In this document: piece by piece, positions 15,748 to 24,340 of the stretch
How the letters are laid out: each line of letters begins with the position of its first letter
Numbering within the stretch: the stretch's first letter is position 1
Source: Phascolarctobacterium sp.
GTDB taxonomy: Bacteria > Bacillota > Negativicutes > Acidaminococcales > Acidaminococcaceae
NCBI RefSeq assembly: GCF_030531065.1
Contig: NZ_JAUNOQ010000013.1
Location: 1-59,058 of the forward strand
Direction: 5' to 3'
DNA length: 59,058 nt
The notes under the pieces: generated by a model
Seen by the model: the letters and a program-made list of their open reading frames with translations, nothing else
Database searches by the model: none
Told to the model about the DNA's origin: nothing
Program-made: the position numbers and the translations under genes

Positions 15748-17259
15748 ATGAACGAACGTAAAAAAGGAATTTTACTAAGCTATCTGAATATTGTTTTACA
15801 TGCTGTAGTAGGCTTTGCTTATGTGCCATTGCTGCTGCATTATATTGGTAAGAGCGAATATGGGCTGTACCAGCTCATTGGCTCGTTTATCGCTTACTTT
15901 TCCATCATGGATTTTGGCTTGTCGACGGCGGTGGTGCGCTTTTATACGAAATATAAAGCTTTGCGCGACAGCGCAGGCATGGAAAACGTGCTGGCTTTGG
16001 CGGCGCGCGCTTATGCGCTGATCGCCATTTTGCTTGCCGCTTTGGGCTGGCTGTTTTACGCCAATATTGCGGCGCTGTTCAGCGCCAGTATGAGCGCCAC
16101 TGAAATATCGACTGCTAAGCGGCTTTTCGTATTGCTGCTGGTTAATATTATTCTGACGGTTTCCACGATGGTTTTTCGCTCGGTAATCAACGCGCACGAA
16201 AGATTTCTGTTTTTAAAAGGGCTGGAAACAGTGCAACTGCTTTTGCAGCCGTTGCTTGTGGCGTTGATTGTGCAAAAATATCCCGGCGCGCTGACCGTAG
16301 CCGCCGTCCAGACGGCTTTAAACATTGGCTTGATTGCGGCTAGAGCGTATTATTGCTTTGCCAAACTAGGCGTCAAAATAAAATTCCATTATTGGGACGG
16401 CGAATTGTTTGCAGACTTTAAAAAGCTGGCGTTGAGCGTTTTTGTCGTGACGCTTATCGACCAGGTATTCTTTAAGACCAACCAGGTTATTTTGGGAATT
16501 ATGGCAGGAACGTCCGCTGTAGCGGTATATTCGATTGCTTCTTTAATTTATATGAATTATATGGCGTTGTCGCTGGCTATATCGGGCGTGTATTTGCCGC
16601 ATATTACGGAAATGGTGGCCAGACGCGAACCTGTGCGGCAACTGACGCAGTTGTTTATCAAGGTCGGCAGGTGGCAGTTTTATTTGTTGGCTTTAGTTGC
16701 TACGGGATTTATCATTTTCGGCAGGCAGTTTATAGAAATTTGGGCGGGCAAAGGCTTTGAAGACGCCTACTGGATAACGCTGCTGATCATTATTCCCTTT
16801 ACCGTCGACCTTATTCAAAATATAGGTTTGTCCATTATGCAGGCGCAGAACAGATATGATTTTCGCGCTAAAGTTTTTTGCGTTATGGGTATTTTTAATT
16901 TATGTTTAGCCTTCATGCTGGTGAAAAAATACGGCGGCATTGGTTGTGCTTTCGCAACGGGGCTGGCCTTGTTTTTAGCTAATGGCGCGGTTATGAATGT
17001 GTATTATCTAAAAGTCATAGGCTTGGATATCAAGCGTTTTTGGCAGGAGATGGGCAGAATAGCTATCGTCGTGGCAGCTGTCGCTGTTATTGGGTATGCG
17101 GTCAATATTTGGCTGTATTCAGAGAATATCTTGGCTTTTGCTGGTAAAATTTTGGCTTATACGATGCTTTATGCGGCAGTTATGTATAAGTATTGTTTTA
17201 ACGGCGACGAAAGGGAGAAGGTGCAGGCGGCGCTGGCGAAGGTTAAGGAGGTTGTGTGA
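15748..17259 (+). CDS. wzx: oligosaccharide flippase (Wzx, MOP superfamily)
   Basis: A 503-residue protein with about 12-14 membrane helices and the polysaccharide-biosynthesis exporter signature near the N-terminus (ILLSYLNIVLHAVVGFAYVPLLLHYIGKSEYGLYQL) and in the middle (ALSVFVVTLIDQVFFKTNQVILG). It flips the undecaprenyl-linked repeat unit across the inner membrane. It follows wzy by 11 bases and is the last gene of the polysaccharide locus. The ribosome site is weak, fitting coupling to wzy. Confidence 0.9.
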   Translation: MNERKKGILLSYLNIVLHAVVGFAYVPLLLHYIGKSEYGLYQLIGSFIAYFSIMDFGLSTAVVRFYTKYKALRDSAGMENVLALAARAYALIAILLAALGWLFYANIAALFSASMSATEISTAKRLFVLLLVNIILTVSTMVFRSVINAHERFLFLKGLETVQLLLQPLLVALIVQKYPGALTVAAVQTALNIGLIAARAYYCFAKLGVKIKFHYWDGELFADFKKLALSVFVVTLIDQVFFKTNQVILGIMAGTSAVAVYSIASLIYMNYMALSLAISGVYLPHITEMVARREPVRQLTQLFIKVGRWQFYLLALVATGFIIFGRQFIEIWAGKGFEDAYWITLLIIIPFTVDLIQNIGLSIMQAQNRYDFRAKVFCVMGIFNLCLAFMLVKKYGGIGCAFATGLALFLANGAVMNVYYLKVIGLDIKRFWQEMGRIAIVVAAVAVIGYAVNIWLYSENILAFAGKILAYTMLYAAVMYKYCFNGDEREKVQAALAKVKEVV

Positions 17260-17274
17260 TGGATTGTGCTAAGC

Positions 17275-17298
17275 AAAAAGGACGGCCTGCGCCGTCCT
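17275..17298 (-). terminator. terminator of the first Rpn-family gene
   Basis: An 8-bp GC-rich stem (AGGACGGC/GCCGTCCT, 17279-17286 with 17291-17298) with loop CTGC is followed by T's on the minus strand. The same hairpin ends the other two Rpn-family genes (18347-18366 and 19571-19590), so it travels with them. Confidence 0.8.
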
Positions 17299-17344
17299 CT
17301 GGTTTGCAATATGAAGCTGTAGCGTGGGCTAGACGCTGATAGCT

Positions 17345-18142
17345 TTACTGAATAGCGAATTCTTTCATCAGCGCATTACGATAATCCTTATCCACAGATA
17401 TGCGTTGCACGTCATTAACTCTGCCGAGAGCACAGAGCTTTTGCGTCAGCAGGGCAAAACGTTCCTCGCCTTGAGCAATGCCTTCTTGTTTCAGTTCTTC
17501 CATAATCTTACACATAGTCTGCACTCCTTCCTCAGTTTCCTTAAAATATTTTACACGTTGTTTTAATTCATGATAATGCATATCGCTGGCATTGGTGCAG
17601 AAAAAATCGTGCATCAGCCTGCTTAAAGCGGTTTGGTCATAACGGCAATTGCCGTTGACGTAGATAATATGCGAGCCGTCTTTAAAACTGGCTCCGTTTT
17701 CTTCAATCTTACGCTCAATATGGTAAATAGGCTGTCCTGCGCCAAGCACGTCGGTTTCCGTGATGAAGATAACGTAGGTATCGAAAAGCGTGCGGTAGTC
17801 GACGCTTTTAGGGAAATGTGCCGTATCGATTGCGCCTACGTAATAGCGGGCGCGCTGCGGTGAAGCTCCTTCTGATTTACTTTGAACTTCTACGTTTAGG
17901 TAACGACCACAAGCGTCTTGGGCTAATACGTCCAATTGTACGGAATGTCCGGACAGGTTGGTAAGCGTATATTGGCTTAGGTCTTTGACCACTTTAATTT
18001 TATCATTCTGCAGAATGATACGCAAGAGCAGCTCTGTGGCCGGGGTGTTGTTTTCAAAAACTTTGCGCATGAAGGTGTCGTCGATAAGACGCAGCCTGGC
18101 AAGCTTTTCCAGATATTCGGGTTTGACGAATTCGTTGGGCAT
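17345..18142 (-). CDS. Rpn-family PD-(D/E)XK nuclease/putative transposase, copy A1
   Basis: A 265-residue member of the recombination-promoting nuclease family. The conserved core is LTNLSGHSVQLDVLAQDACGRYLNVEVQSKSEG, where D and ExQ supply the nuclease site, followed by RARYYVGAID and YVIFITETDVLG. The C-terminus has a charged linker (EELKQEGIAQGEERFALL). ATG 18142 is chosen because AAGGAGATGAAAGC precedes it; an upstream ATG in frame lacks a ribosome site. E. coli Rpn proteins are DNA endonucleases that raise RecA-independent recombination; true transposition is unproven. DNA upstream of the linker is essentially identical to copy A2. It is preceded by its own promoter and a terminator-like leader. 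Confidence 0.88.
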   Translation of the reverse strand: MPNEFVKPEYLEKLARLRLIDDTFMRKVFENNTPATELLLRIILQNDKIKVVKDLSQYTLTNLSGHSVQLDVLAQDACGRYLNVEVQSKSEGASPQRARYYVGAIDTAHFPKSVDYRTLFDTYVIFITETDVLGAGQPIYHIERKIEENGASFKDGSHIIYVNGNCRYDQTALSRLMHDFFCTNASDMHYHELKQRVKYFKETEEGVQTMCKIMEELKQEGIAQGEERFALLTQKLCALGRVNDVQRISVDKDYRNALMKEFAIQ

Positions 18143-18200
18143 GCTTTCATCTCCTTTAGTTTGATAATTTGGGGTTGAAAACACATAATCAGAATGCGGC

Positions 18201-18328
18201 AAAACAAAAAAGCAGTACCGGCGCTCTGTAAAAACAGAACGCAGATACTGCTAAATAGATACTGTGAAGTACCGCCCTACTTATGAATTTTTCATATAAA
18301 TTATAACATGTACAGAATACAGAGGCAA
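18201..18328 (-). promoter_or_regulatory. promoter and two-hairpin terminator-like leader of Rpn gene A1
   Basis: On the minus strand TTGCCT (18323-18328), a 17-base spacer and TATAAT (18300-18305) start a transcript. About 93 bases later it meets a strong hairpin (18211-18252) followed by TTTTTTGTTTTG, some 60 bases before the Rpn start. A smaller hairpin (GGTACT/AGTATC) precedes it and shares sequence with the terminator stem, so alternative pairing is possible. No other promoter is visible between hairpin and gene, so expression would need readthrough. This is homologous to the orphan copy at 9419-9541. Confidence 0.55.
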
Positions 18329-18346
18329 GCGTTGGCGGTAACAAAA

Positions 18347-18366
18347 AGGACGGCCTGCGCCGTCCT
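18347..18366 (-). terminator. terminator of Rpn-family gene B
   Basis: The same AGGACGGC/GCCGTCCT hairpin as at 17279-17298, followed on the minus strand by a T-run. It closes the second Rpn-family gene. Confidence 0.8.
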
Positions 18367-18413
18367 CTGGTGTTGCAATATGAAGATGTGCGTAGGCTAT
18401 CCAATGATGACTT

Positions 18414-19289
18414 TTACTGAATAGCAAATTCTTTCATTAGCGCGTTACGATAATCCTTATCCACCGATATGCGTTGCACGTCATTAACTCTGCCGAGAGC
18501 ACAGAGCTTTTGCGTCAGCAGGGCAAAACGCGCTTCGCCGCGGGCTTGACCTTCTGCTTCACCCAAGGCTTTACCGAGAGTTTCGCCTTCCTTGTAACCG
18601 GCGTCGTGGTAATATTTAGCAAATTCATTCATAAATTCATCCATAATCGTTTTACCTCCTTCAGGTGATTTCAACAGATTTACATAATCAGATAAAGCGC
18701 CTTGGCTGGTGTCGCCAGCTTTAGCAGTTTTGAAATATTGCATCAGTTTGGCAATTTGGCTGCCGTCGTCGATGGCAGCATTAACAAAAATTGTGTGCAG
18801 GCCGTTGTCATAGGGTATATTCTTTGCTGAGTTGCTTAGGATTTGTTTCACTTCATAAATCGTTTGTCCTTGAGCCCAAATGTCCTCTTTAGTGATGTAG
18901 AAAAGATAGACTTCCGGTAATTGGTTGTAATCCACGCCTTTTCTTAAAAGCTCGCTGTCTATTACGGAAGAGTAGAAGCGCATGCGGCGTGCAGGAGCAG
19001 GCTCCTCTAAACGTTGAACTTCGATTTCGTAAATCTTGCCGTCTTCATCTTCCGCAATAACGTCCAACTGTGCTCCATGGGAAATCAGCTGCGGAATAGA
19101 GTTTTGCGTACGGAACTGCAAAATCCTGAGCGTAGGATTGTTCATCAAAACCCGGATAAGATGTAGGCACGCTCCTTCGTCCTTAAAGACTACGGATATG
19201 AAGGTGTTGTGAAAAAGGTTCATGGTTTTGATTTTTTCGAGAAGAATTTCTTTGTGAATAAGCAGACTATCGGTTGTGGATGTGTTCAT
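18414..19289 (-). CDS. Rpn-family PD-(D/E)XK nuclease/putative transposase, type B
   Basis: A 291-residue family member whose N-terminal two thirds differ from the A copies. It starts MNTSTTDSLLIHKEILLEKIKTMNLFHNTF and carries the nuclease core ISHGAQLDVIAEDEDGKIYEIEVQRLEEP (D and ExQ), then RMRFYSSVIDSELLRKG and YLFYITKEDIWAQGQ. The glycine/glutamate repeat linker (EGETLGKALGEAEGQARGEA) leads into a last stretch of about 40 residues (RFALLTQKLCALGRVNDVQ...) identical to A1 and A2, which points to gene conversion or module swapping. ATG 19289 follows AGGAGG. A promoter TTGCTT-17-TATAAT lies about 100 bases upstream. Confidence 0.85.
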   Translation of the reverse strand: MNTSTTDSLLIHKEILLEKIKTMNLFHNTFISVVFKDEGACLHLIRVLMNNPTLRILQFRTQNSIPQLISHGAQLDVIAEDEDGKIYEIEVQRLEEPAPARRMRFYSSVIDSELLRKGVDYNQLPEVYLFYITKEDIWAQGQTIYEVKQILSNSAKNIPYDNGLHTIFVNAAIDDGSQIAKLMQYFKTAKAGDTSQGALSDYVNLLKSPEGGKTIMDEFMNEFAKYYHDAGYKEGETLGKALGEAEGQARGEARFALLTQKLCALGRVNDVQRISVDKDYRNALMKEFAIQ

Positions 19290-19318
19290 GAGCAACCTCC
19301 TGATTTTATTGAAGGACA

Positions 19319-19430
19319 GTGTAGTCGATGATTCAAGGCTCAACTACACAGCTCATGAATAAACAACAACCGTTGTTCCTTCTAAAAATATTATAGCGAA
19401 AGGTAAGCAGAAAAGCAAGCGTAGCAGAAG
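19319..19430 (-). promoter_or_regulatory. promoter and leader hairpin of Rpn-family gene B
   Basis: On the minus strand TTGCTT, a 17-base spacer and TATAAT lie at about 19392-19420. The transcribed leader contains a perfect 7-bp stem GTGTAGT/ACTACAC (19319-19349). This leader is not related to the one in front of the A copies. Confidence 0.5.
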
Positions 19431-19462
19431 ACATATTAAAGAAAATTCAGATAAATATATAA

Positions 19463-19567
19463 GGCGGCGATAAGCAGGGCTATTTGGAAGCCATGGTGGA
19501 GTATGCTCTGCGGCGTGAAGATTTGAAGGATAAGTTTTTGGCGTATCTGCGGGGAATAGTACAGTAA
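19463..19567 (+). pseudogene. 35-codon gene tail of unknown origin
   Basis: Between the B promoter and the A2 terminator an open stretch preceded by a stop reads GGDKQGYLEAMVEYALRRED...LRGIVQ and then a stop. It has protein-like amphipathic composition but no start with a ribosome site. I do not recognise the family; it looks like the leftover 3' end of a gene cut away when the Rpn genes arrived. Confidence 0.3.
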
Positions 19568-19570
19568 AAA

Positions 19571-19590
19571 AGGACGGCCTGCGCCGTCCT
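19571..19590 (-). terminator. terminator of Rpn-family gene A2
   Basis: This is the third copy of the AGGACGGC/GCCGTCCT hairpin, with a T-run on the minus strand. Confidence 0.8.
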
Positions 19591-19635
19591 CTGGTTTGCA
19601 ATATGTAGTTGTGCGTAGGCTATACGCGGTTGGCT

Positions 19636-20481
19636 TTACTGAATAGCGAATTCTTTCATCAGCGCATTACGATAATCATTATCCACAGATATGCGTTGCA
19701 CGTCATTAACTCTGCCGAGAGCACAGAGCTTTTGCGTCAGCAGGGCAAAACGTTCCTCGCCTTGAGCAATGCCTTCGCTTCTGCCTTTGGCTTCGCCTTC
19801 AGCAAAGCCTTCTTTTCTACCGCTTTCTACTAAATCATTGATAAGTTTACACATAGTCTGCACTCCTTCCTCGGTTTCTTTAAAATATTTTACACGTTGT
19901 TTTAATTCATGATAATGCATATCGCTGGCATTGGTGCAGAAAAAATCGTGCATCAGCCTGCTTAAAGCGGTTTGGTCATAACGGCAATTGCCGTTGACGT
20001 AGATAATATGCGAGCCGTCTTTAAAACTGGCTCCGTTTTCTTCAATCTTACGCTCAATATGGTAAATAGGCTGTCCTGCGCCAAGCACGTCGGTTTCCGT
20101 GATGAAGATAACGTAGGTATCGAAAAGCGTGCGGTAGTCGACGCTTTTAGGGAAATGTGCCGTATCGATTGCGCCTACGTAATAGCGGGCGCGCTGCGGT
20201 GAAGCTCCTTCTGATTTACTTTGAACTTCTACGTTTAGGTAACGACCACAAGCGTCTTGGGCTAATACGTCCAATTGTACGGAATGTCCGGACAGGTTGG
20301 TAAGCGTATATTGGCTTAGGTCTTTGACCACTTTAATTTTATCATTCTGCAGAATGATACGCAAGAGCAGCTCTGTGGCCGGGGTGTTGTTTTCAAAAAC
20401 TTTGCGCATGAAGGTGTCGTCGATAAGACGCAGCCTGGCAAGCTTTTCCAGATATTCGGGTTTGACGAATTCGTTGGGCAT
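19636..20481 (-). CDS. Rpn-family PD-(D/E)XK nuclease/putative transposase, copy A2
   Basis: A 281-residue protein almost identical to copy A1 over the nuclease core. It differs mainly in a longer charged linker near residues 220-245 (LINDLVESGRKEGFAEGEAKGRSEG) and one residue near the end (D for K). The same ribosome site and ATG context are used. A1 and A2 are direct repeats of roughly 800 bp that include the leader. The region is therefore prone to deletion or duplication by recombination, which would remove gene B. Confidence 0.88.
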   Translation of the reverse strand: MPNEFVKPEYLEKLARLRLIDDTFMRKVFENNTPATELLLRIILQNDKIKVVKDLSQYTLTNLSGHSVQLDVLAQDACGRYLNVEVQSKSEGASPQRARYYVGAIDTAHFPKSVDYRTLFDTYVIFITETDVLGAGQPIYHIERKIEENGASFKDGSHIIYVNGNCRYDQTALSRLMHDFFCTNASDMHYHELKQRVKYFKETEEGVQTMCKLINDLVESGRKEGFAEGEAKGRSEGIAQGEERFALLTQKLCALGRVNDVQRISVDNDYRNALMKEFAIQ

Positions 20482-20539
20482 GCTTTCATCTCCTTTAGTT
20501 TGATAATTTGGGGTTGAAAACACATAATCAGAATGCGGC

Positions 20540-20645
20540 AAAACAAAAAAGCAGTACCGGCGCTCTGTAAAAACAGAACGCAGATACTGCTAAATAGATA
20601 CTGTGAAGTACCGCCCTACTTATGTAATTTTCAAATAAATTATAC
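20540..20645 (-). promoter_or_regulatory. two-hairpin leader of Rpn gene A2, with its promoter interrupted by a repeat
   Basis: The leader matches 18201-18300 almost exactly, including the terminator hairpin and T-run. Its -10 box TATAAT (minus strand, 20639-20644) is the point where a repeat element has inserted. The original -35 box (TTGCCT on the minus strand, about 20782-20787) now lies beyond the insertion with its own duplicated TATAAT (20759-20764). The near -10 box is now preceded by TGG, giving an extended -10 promoter. Confidence 0.55.
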
Positions 20646-20764
20646 CATGTTTACCGCGGCACTGTCGTCGCCTATAGCTCGTCAATCGTCGGGTGACAGG
20701 TATATGTTGTACATCAGCTCTCGCGTCGCTTGCAGCTCGCGAATTACTGTGTTCACACATTATA
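20639..20764. repeat. mobile promoter-like intergenic repeat, copy E1
   Basis: A 114-base segment bounded on both sides by ATTATA. It is about 80% identical to copy E2 at 29064-29189 and is absent from the otherwise matching promoter of the A1 gene, so it appears to have inserted into a -10 box and duplicated it. Internally it has two related halves of about 58 bases, each read on the minus strand as CGATTn...GAGCC..., with an extended -10 (TGGTATAAT) at the edge facing the Rpn leader. Confidence 0.65.
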
Positions 20765-20821
20765 ACATGATATAAGAGTCAAGGCAAGCAATACTATTAA
20801 ATTGCGCCGGAAAGGATAAGC

Positions 20822-21961
20822 ATGAAGAGTTTGGAGAAGAAGATCCGCGAATTGCAACAGCAGGATAAGCTGGTAATACTGCGACATTGCGGCGGCAGCG
20901 AACAGCAAGCGATACTTGACGCTTTAACGCAGGATTATACCGCTGTGGATTTATCGTTGCCTAATCTGCGCTTGCAGGCGCAGCAGAATCCGCAGCTTTT
21001 TCTTAAAAATTTGCCGCAGGCTGCGCATTTAGCTAATTTGCAATGCGCGCCGTATTTATTGCCGCATATTTTAACCGGAACTTTGCCTTTGTCAAGGCTT
21101 ATTGGCAGCTGCACGCAAAGCTATTATTTGGCGTCGGGTGGACAAGAGCAAGTAGTTTTTGTGGAACTGCCGCTTGCCGTTGGCGGAGCGGAGCCGTTTG
21201 TGCCGGAGGCGGCGCGTTTGCGGGAGCTGGCGGTTTTGGGGAAGAAAGCGGATATTACTGCGGCTATTTTGCAAAGCCGCGCTGCCTGCGACGCGGCGGT
21301 TTATGTGCGCCGCGTTTTGCAGCAGGATATTATGGAGCGTACTACGGCGAGCGACGAGGTAAAATTTTACCGCTTTTTGTGCGCTGCGGCCAGTATGGCG
21401 GGCTGCGTGGTGAATTATACGATTTTGGCCAATAATGTGGGCATAACCGCGCCTACGGCCAAGCAATGGCTGCAATTTTTAGCGGGTACGGGGATGGTAT
21501 ATTTGCTGCAGCCGCTGGAGCGTATCGCTGGTAAGCGGCTGGTGAAAGCGCCCAAGGTGTATTTCAGGGAAACGGGCGTTGCGGCGCATTTATTACAGCT
21601 GCACGACGTGACGACGTTGGCGCAGAGCGTGTATTTGAAAAACCTGTTGGAAAATTATACGGTAAATGCTATTCGCGAAAGCTTTTTGCGGCAGGGCGAG
21701 CTGCCGGATTTACGCTTTTACAGGGATTCAAATAACAAGGAAATCACTTTGCTTTTGGCTTGGCAGAAGAAGCTGTACCCTATGTATATTACGTTGGACA
21801 AGCTTTCGGGACGCAAGCTGGCGAAGAATGCTGAATTTATGCAGCCGTATGCCGAGCGCGAAGGATTAAATTTGCAGGCGAGCTGCGTTTTTACTTTAGG
21901 CGGCGTTTGCGAGCAGGTCAACAATGAATTGTGGCAAGTAGGCGTAGAGTTGCTGGTTTAG
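20822..21961 (+). CDS. DUF4143 protein of the AAA_14/DUF4143 ATPase family with a degenerate P-loop
   Basis: The 379-residue protein has the DUF4143 C-terminal half (about 180-360): ASMAGCVVNYTILANNVGITAPTAKQWLQFLAGTGMVYLLQP, KAPKVYFRETGVAAHLL, LENYTVNAI and DLRFYRDSNNKEITLLL. The N-terminal region should be an ATPase, but the expected GxxxxGKT is replaced by LRHCGGSEQQAIL and no clear Walker B is present, so ATP binding is doubtful. Function of the family is unknown. It is a stand-alone gene between the Rpn cluster and groESL and ends in its own long hairpin terminator. Confidence 0.75.
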   Translation: MKSLEKKIRELQQQDKLVILRHCGGSEQQAILDALTQDYTAVDLSLPNLRLQAQQNPQLFLKNLPQAAHLANLQCAPYLLPHILTGTLPLSRLIGSCTQSYYLASGGQEQVVFVELPLAVGGAEPFVPEAARLRELAVLGKKADITAAILQSRAACDAAVYVRRVLQQDIMERTTASDEVKFYRFLCAAASMAGCVVNYTILANNVGITAPTAKQWLQFLAGTGMVYLLQPLERIAGKRLVKAPKVYFRETGVAAHLLQLHDVTTLAQSVYLKNLLENYTVNAIRESFLRQGELPDLRFYRDSNNKEITLLLAWQKKLYPMYITLDKLSGRKLAKNAEFMQPYAEREGLNLQASCVFTLGGVCEQVNNELWQVGVELLV

Positions 21962-21980
21962 ATGAAAGGCAAGTGCCGGA

Positions 21981-22040
21981 GCAAGTACAAATTTGCGACA
22001 AATTTGTAAAAAAGTTGCTTTAGGTACTTGCTTTTTTTTT
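21981..22040 (+). terminator. nested hairpin terminator merging into the groES promoter
   Basis: An outer stem GCAAGTAC/GTACTTGC (21981-21988 with 22024-22031) encloses a perfect inner stem ACAAATTTG/CAAATTTGT and is followed by nine T's. The end of the stem and the T-run also form the -35 box (TTGCTT, 22028-22033) and spacer of the groES promoter. Confidence 0.8.
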
Positions 22041-22093
22041 CGTTATGGATATAATAATAACTGTAATTAGCACTCGGACAAAATGAGTGCTAA
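22028..22093 (+). promoter_or_regulatory. groESL promoter with CIRCE operator
   Basis: TTGCTT (22028-22033), a 16-base spacer and TATAAT (22050-22055) are followed by a perfect CIRCE element: TTAGCACTC (22067-22075), nine bases, GAGTGCTAA (22085-22093). CIRCE is the binding site of the heat-shock repressor HrcA, so groESL here is HrcA-controlled; hrcA is not in this window. Confidence 0.97.
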
Positions 22094-22156
22094 CAAAAGC
22101 AAAGCTCTCACTAATTAAGTAAGCAGTAATAAAAGCACTCGAAAGGAGTCATTGAA

Positions 22157-22444
22157 ATGTTGAAACCATTAGCTGATCATGTTGTTGTAGAACCTGTTGT
22201 ACAAGAAGAAAAAACCGCTAGCGGCATTTTCCTGCCGGATACCGCCGTTAAGGAAAAACCCCAGCAGGGCAAGGTAATCGCCGTAGGTATCGGTAAATAT
22301 TCCGACGCCGGTAAATTGATTAAACCGGAAGTCAAGGCCGGCGACGAGGTTGTCTTCGCTAAATACAGCGGCACCCCCATTAAGCATCAGGGCAAGGATT
22401 ATTTGATCCTCAGCGAACGCGACATTCTGGCTGTTATTGAATAA
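22157..22444 (+). CDS. groES: co-chaperonin GroES
   Basis: A 95-residue protein of normal length. It has the N-terminal [13 protein letters not shown], the mobile-loop region ([28 protein letters not shown]) that docks on GroEL, and the C-terminal [17 protein letters not shown]. It caps the GroEL ring during ATP-driven folding in the cytoplasm. AAAGGAG precedes the ATG. It is the first gene of the CIRCE-controlled operon. Confidence 0.98.
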   Translation: MLKPLADHVVVEPVVQEEKTASGIFLPDTAVKEKPQQGKVIAVGIGKYSDAGKLIKPEVKAGDEVVFAKYSGTPIKHQGKDYLILSERDILAVIE

Positions 22445-22472
22445 TCTGCTGTTATAAAATTTATTGACGTAA

Positions 22473-24122
<1,650 letters not shown>

Positions 24123-24159
24123 TAAACGGCTTTAGCTGAGTATTACGTTTAACAAATCA

Positions 24160-24195
24160 AGCTCTCTGCTCCGTTGTGGGCGGAGAGCTTTTTTA
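24160..24195 (+). terminator. groESL terminator
   Basis: AGCTCTC...CGGAGAGCT forms a stem with a small bulge around loop TTGTGGG, followed by TTTTTT. It lies about 40 bases after groEL. Confidence 0.8.
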
Positions 24196-24233
24196 CGCTC
24201 TCTTAATAGCTGCATCAGGTTTGCAAAGTTATG

Positions 24234-24329
24234 TGCAGATGGATACGTTTATCTGCATATAATTTGAAAGCTTATATGCAGATAAAGCTGGCTTTCTGCA
24301 TATAAAATGCTATAATAATATGCAGAAAG
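24234..24329 (+). promoter_or_regulatory. operator array in front of fic
   Basis: Two inverted repeats share the half-site ATATGCAGA. TATCTGCATAT (24250-24260) pairs with ATATGCAGATA (24274-24284), and CTTTCTGCATAT (24292-24303) pairs with ATATGCAGAAAG (24318-24329). A fifth half-site, TGCAGAT, lies at 24234-24240. A TATAAT box (24311-24316) is enclosed in the second repeat, so a bound repressor would block transcription of fic. Confidence 0.65.
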
Positions 24330-24340
24330 GATGGACAGCG

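Noticed and set aside
18253-18290. T-box riboswitch in the Rpn leader (minus strand AGGGCGGTACTTC resembles the T-box sequence)
   Set aside because: The orphan copy does not keep the T-box sequence, there is no specifier stem, and the downstream gene is a nuclease rather than an amino-acid gene.
17345-20481. CRISPR or classical IS structure around the repeated Rpn genes
   Set aside because: No short regularly spaced repeats and no matching terminal inverted repeats with target duplications around the genes; the repeats are whole-gene duplications.
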